Part shown: positions 5,909-8,205 of the stretch, piece after piece
Numbering within the stretch: the stretch's first letter is position 1
Layout of the letters: every line of letters starts with the position of its first letter
Source: Bryobacteraceae bacterium
Lineage (GTDB): Bacteria > Acidobacteriota > Terriglobia > Bryobacterales > Bryobacteraceae
Direction: 5' to 3'
DNA: 8,205 bases
Assembly (NCBI GenBank): GCA_025350445.1
Contig: JANXXV010000253.1
Span: 1-8,205 of the forward strand
Position numbers and translations under genes: made by a program
The notes under the pieces: model-generated
The model's input: the letters and a program-made list of their open reading frames with translations, nothing else
Databases searched by the model: none
Told to the model about the DNA's origin: nothing

Positions 5909-6573
5909 ACATACCCCAAAGTGAAATTACGCCGCTGGTCAAGACCGTCAAACAGCGGCAGCAGCAACGCCGGTGGAACCAGCACCACGGCCGCCGGAAT
6001 CAGCCAGATGCCCGGGAAGAATTGAAGCCCGTTCAACAGACGGCGGGAGAGCAGCCGGAAGAAGCCTCCTACCGGTTCTATCACCAATCCGCTGAATCCC
6101 GCGCTCTTCAGCAGGTATTCCATGCCGAAGCGCGTGTAGCGGAAATAGTCGTGCGGTTGTTGATGCTCTTCCCATTCATGTGGAGTCACCAGCAGAATCA
6201 AGCCGCCCGGTTTCAAGGTCCGATACAACTCCCTCACCACCGCCGCCGGTTCGCGGACGTGTTCCAGCGTGACGATGTTGATAGAGGCATCGAAGGCATT
6301 ATCCGGAAAGGGAAGCCGCTCCAGATCGGCGAGCGCATCCAGTCCGTCGTAGTTCCAGTCCGTATCGCCAATTCCCAAATCGACTCCGGTGTAACGCTGC
6401 CTGGCGAACGCGGCGGCGAACTTGCCCTCCCCGGCACCGGCGTCAAGCACGCGGGCGCCGTCGGCCAGCGCCACGGAAAACCGGGAAACGGCGTCGTCGA
6501 TGGTGGCCTCAAAGTGCAGAATGTAGCGTCGTAAAAACGCTGGAAGCCGCTGTTGCAACCGCGAATAAGTCAC
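5890..6573 (-). CDS. Class I SAM-dependent methyltransferase
   Basis: A 227-residue methyltransferase of the Methyltransf_11/25 type. Motif I is VLDAGAGEGKFA at 42-53, the acidic motif II is near 64-66 (GVD), and the post-motif region FDASINIVTLEHV at 94-106 is typical of the family, followed by LKPGG at 120-124. A hydrophobic, proline-containing segment at about 184-208 suggests membrane association. I start it at GTG 6573 because this forms a GTGA overlap with the stop of the preceding methyltransferase and has GGAAG a few bases upstream. The longer frame from 6684 adds 37 residues running through the coding end of that gene. Context suggests methylation of a sugar or lipid-linked glycan. 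The acceptor cannot be read from sequence. Confidence 0.9.
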   Translation of the reverse strand: MTYSRLQQRLPAFLRRYILHFEATIDDAVSRFSVALADGARVLDAGAGEGKFAAAFARQRYTGVDLGIGDTDWNYDGLDALADLERLPFPDNAFDASINIVTLEHVREPAAVVRELYRTLKPGGLILLVTPHEWEEHQQPHDYFRYTRFGMEYLLKSAGFSGLVIEPVGGFFRLLSRRLLNGLQFFPGIWLIPAAVVLVPPALLLPLFDGLDQRRNFTLGYVCTARK

Positions 6574-7535
6574 CGTTTCTTCCGCGCCTCTATCATAACC
6601 GTGGACCCGGCGCGGCAGGCGGCCTCCAGAATTGTAAACGGCAATGCGGCCAGCACCAGGCCGAGGTACAAAACATCTTTCCAAATCCTGGTGTTTCCCG
6701 TCTCGTTTACCTTTCTGACGCGCCTGGCCATCGGGTCGAGTGAAGGCGCAAGGCTGCTGGCGAGGCCCGCGGGATTGTCCCGCAGGGAGAAATACTTGTG
6801 ACGCAAGACTTCGAATCCGCAGTGATCGAGGAGCGAATCCATGTCCTCTGTCCGGAAGTTTACCAGGTGGCGGGGTACGTCGATTCCATTCCAGCTTTCC
6901 CCGAGAAGAAGAAACTGCCAGCAGGCCGCGTTCGGAACCTGAATCACCAGCCGCCCATTCGGCTGCAATAGTGCATGCGCCGCCTGCAGGTAGGAAGCAG
7001 GGTCGTAGAGATGCTCCAGTACGTGGAACATGGTGATTCCGGCGAAACTGGATGCCGGCAGCGGCGCAGTGGATAACGTGCCGCAGACCACGGGAACGGC
7101 GTTTCTGTGCCAGGCGATGCTAGCCGCTTCGATAGAAAAGTCGAGCCCCATCACGCGGAACCCGCGTTCCCCAAGCATTCGCGAGAACAGGCCGCCTCCG
7201 CATCCCACGTCCAGCACGGGCCCGGTCTCCTGACATTCCAGCAGCGCGCGGCGAACGAAATGGACGTGATCGCGCAGGACGAAGCGGCGGTAGAGGTCCT
7301 CCAGGCGGTCGGCCGTTGCCTCCTCCGCCGAATACCAGTAATTGCCGGGATAGTAGGTCTTCAGTTCGTCCGGACTTGGCCAAGGGAACAGGCGAATCAG
7401 CGAGCAGCCGAGGCATTCCACTACCACAAAGCTTTTGTCCGTGGTCCTATAAAGGCGGTCGCCGGCGCGGAATAGACTCCGCGTTTGCCGGCTTCCGCAG
7501 GCTGGACAGGACTCGCCGTCTGGGGTCTCGATCAA
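6570..7535 (-). CDS. SAM-dependent methyltransferase with N-terminal zinc ribbon
   Basis: A 321-residue protein. An N-terminal zinc-ribbon-like knuckle has C10-x2-C13 (CPAC) and C41-x2-C44 (CLGC). This layout is common in methyltransferases of surface-sugar pathways. The methyltransferase core follows with motif I VLDVGCGGGLFS at 107-118, GLDFS at 130-134, and FHVLEHL at 170-176. PRHLVNF at 221-227 is typical of this subgroup. A hydrophobic stretch at about 288-306 near the C-terminus suggests membrane attachment. The start is TTG 7535, fixed by a TTGA overlap with the stop of the glycosyltransferase gene; the nearest ATG in frame is far inside the core. It pairs with the next methyltransferase, which lacks the zinc ribbon but also has a hydrophobic C-terminal segment. 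Likely acts on a nucleotide sugar or polyprenyl-linked glycan. Confidence 0.9.
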   Translation of the reverse strand: MIETPDGESCPACGSRQTRSLFRAGDRLYRTTDKSFVVVECLGCSLIRLFPWPSPDELKTYYPGNYWYSAEEATADRLEDLYRRFVLRDHVHFVRRALLECQETGPVLDVGCGGGLFSRMLGERGFRVMGLDFSIEAASIAWHRNAVPVVCGTLSTAPLPASSFAGITMFHVLEHLYDPASYLQAAHALLQPNGRLVIQVPNAACWQFLLLGESWNGIDVPRHLVNFRTEDMDSLLDHCGFEVLRHKYFSLRDNPAGLASSLAPSLDPMARRVRKVNETGNTRIWKDVLYLGLVLAALPFTILEAACRAGSTVMIEARKKR

Positions 7536-8205
7536 ATTGCTTGTTCCATCAATTCTTTGAGTGAAATGCGATACTGCATAAGAAGTTGGCGGATCTGGCG
7601 GTTACTCAATTTACGCAAGTGCCCGATGCTACGCCGCTTCTGAATTGTAAGCGGGATCATGGTCAACGCCTCTATGTTTCCCCGAAAGACAGCCCAGGCA
7701 GCCCGAGCTTTGCCGGCCGCGCCTGGAAATTTGCCCACTTCCCCTTTACCGCGGACCGCCGCCCAAAGCCCTGCCCCCAACCGCAATAAGAAGTAAAAGA
7801 AGTTCAGGTAGAGCAGGCGCGGCGGAAAATGCTTAACTGCAAGCAGTACACGATTTCTTTCGATCAGTTCCAACCTGCGGCTGGATAAGATTCCAAGAGT
7901 GGCGCCGCGGTGGTGCCGGACTACGGCGCCGGGAATGTACAGGCACCCCCAGCCGGCGATCCTCGCTCTCATTCCTAACTCCGCATCGTCGCCGTAAGCA
8001 AATAGATCCTCGTCAAATCCACCAATCTGATCGAGCATTGACTTCCGATACATGGCCGCGCAACCATCGGGCCAGAGCACTTCTTCCAGTTTGTCGAATT
8101 GGCCGTGATCGACCTGACCGGCGCCGCGGCCGCGGTTCTGGCCGTCGAAATAGATCAAGTGTCCAACTTTATCAATCCGCCGCGGATCCTCGTAGACCAG
8201 AATCT
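7532..8205 (-). CDS. GT2 family glycosyltransferase, N-terminus beyond right edge
   Basis: The C-terminal 223 residues of a rhamnosyltransferase-like family 2 glycosyltransferase. The frame stays open to the window edge (reading ILVYEDPRRIDKVGHL before the TTG at 8158), so 8158 is not the start and the N-terminal UDP/dTDP-sugar binding part lies outside. Visible motifs, numbered from the edge, are WPDGCAAMYRK (44-54), the FDEDLFAYGDDAELGMRA stretch with the acceptor-side acidic pair (63-80), and VRHHRGATLG (95-104). Next come a family-typical ERNR segment and one membrane-prone stretch, then a basic tail. It transfers sugar from an activated donor to a growing surface glycan at the inner membrane. 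It is the first gene seen of the minus-strand operon. Donor and acceptor are unknown. Confidence 0.92.
   Translation of the reverse strand, partial: ILVYEDPRRIDKVGHLIYFDGQNRGRGAGQVDHGQFDKLEEVLWPDGCAAMYRKSMLDQIGGFDEDLFAYGDDAELGMRARIAGWGCLYIPGAVVRHHRGATLGILSSRRLELIERNRVLLAVKHFPPRLLYLNFFYFLLRLGAGLWAAVRGKGEVGKFPGAAGKARAAWAVFRGNIEALTMIPLTIQKRRSIGHLRKLSNRQIRQLLMQYRISLKELMEQAI

Noticed and set aside
6574..6684. N-terminal extension of the second methyltransferase starting at 6684
   Set aside because: The 37 extra residues run antiparallel-free through the coding 3' end of the preceding gene in another frame, show no conserved motif, and a GTG at 6573 makes the same 4-base overlap seen at other junctions of this operon.
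8156..8158. TTG at 8158 as start of the glycosyltransferase
   Set aside because: The frame continues without a stop to the window edge and the upstream residues (YEDPRRIDKVG) fit a GT2 protein, so the gene is cut by the edge, not started here.

Overview
The window looks like a chromosomal segment of a high-GC, soil-type bacterium, most likely an acidobacterium of the Solibacter/Bryobacter kind. This is an inference. It rests on the style of the secreted enzymes, on a hypothetical protein (3135-3806) resembling a family I recall as abundant in that group, and on short dispersed repeats between genes. No rRNA, tRNA, CRISPR array or intact transposase gene is visible.

Layout: (1) 1-1263, minus strand: 421 N-terminal residues of an exported YtcJ-like amidohydrolase that runs off the left edge. 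(2) 1289-1684, plus: a STAS-domain anti-sigma factor antagonist with a TTG start and a strong ribosome binding site, divergent from the amidohydrolase with only 25 bases between start codons. (3) 1774-2328, plus: a small exported Sel1-repeat protein. (4) 2329-3134: about 800 bases without a convincing gene. It holds a roughly 200-base MITE-like element with perfect 24-base terminal inverted repeats and a second nested inverted repeat, then a 9-base tandem repeat and a cluster of palindromes. (5) 3135-4632, plus: a hypothetical protein overlapping an exported calcineurin-like metallophosphoesterase by 8 bases. (6) 4629-8205, minus: a tightly packed set of five genes, in transcription order a GT2 glycosyltransferase (5' end outside the window), a zinc-ribbon SAM methyltransferase, a second SAM methyltransferase, an animal-type glutaminyl-peptide cyclotransferase (M28 fold) and an exported cupin. 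Adjacent genes overlap by 4, 4, 19 and 4 bases.

The five-gene set is probably one transcript. Its first three genes fit surface-glycan or glycolipid synthesis. The last two encode exported proteins, one of which should cyclise N-terminal glutamine; why it is coupled to a glycan cassette is unknown. The 4-base start/stop overlaps fix three unusual start codons (TTG at 7535, GTG at 6573, ATG at 5036) and shorten one methyltransferase by 37 residues relative to its longest reading frame. The plus-strand phosphoesterase and the minus-strand cupin converge so closely that their stop codons share the bases CTAG.

The best candidates for something undescribed are the nested-palindrome element at 2374-2585 and the glycan/glutaminyl-cyclase operon.
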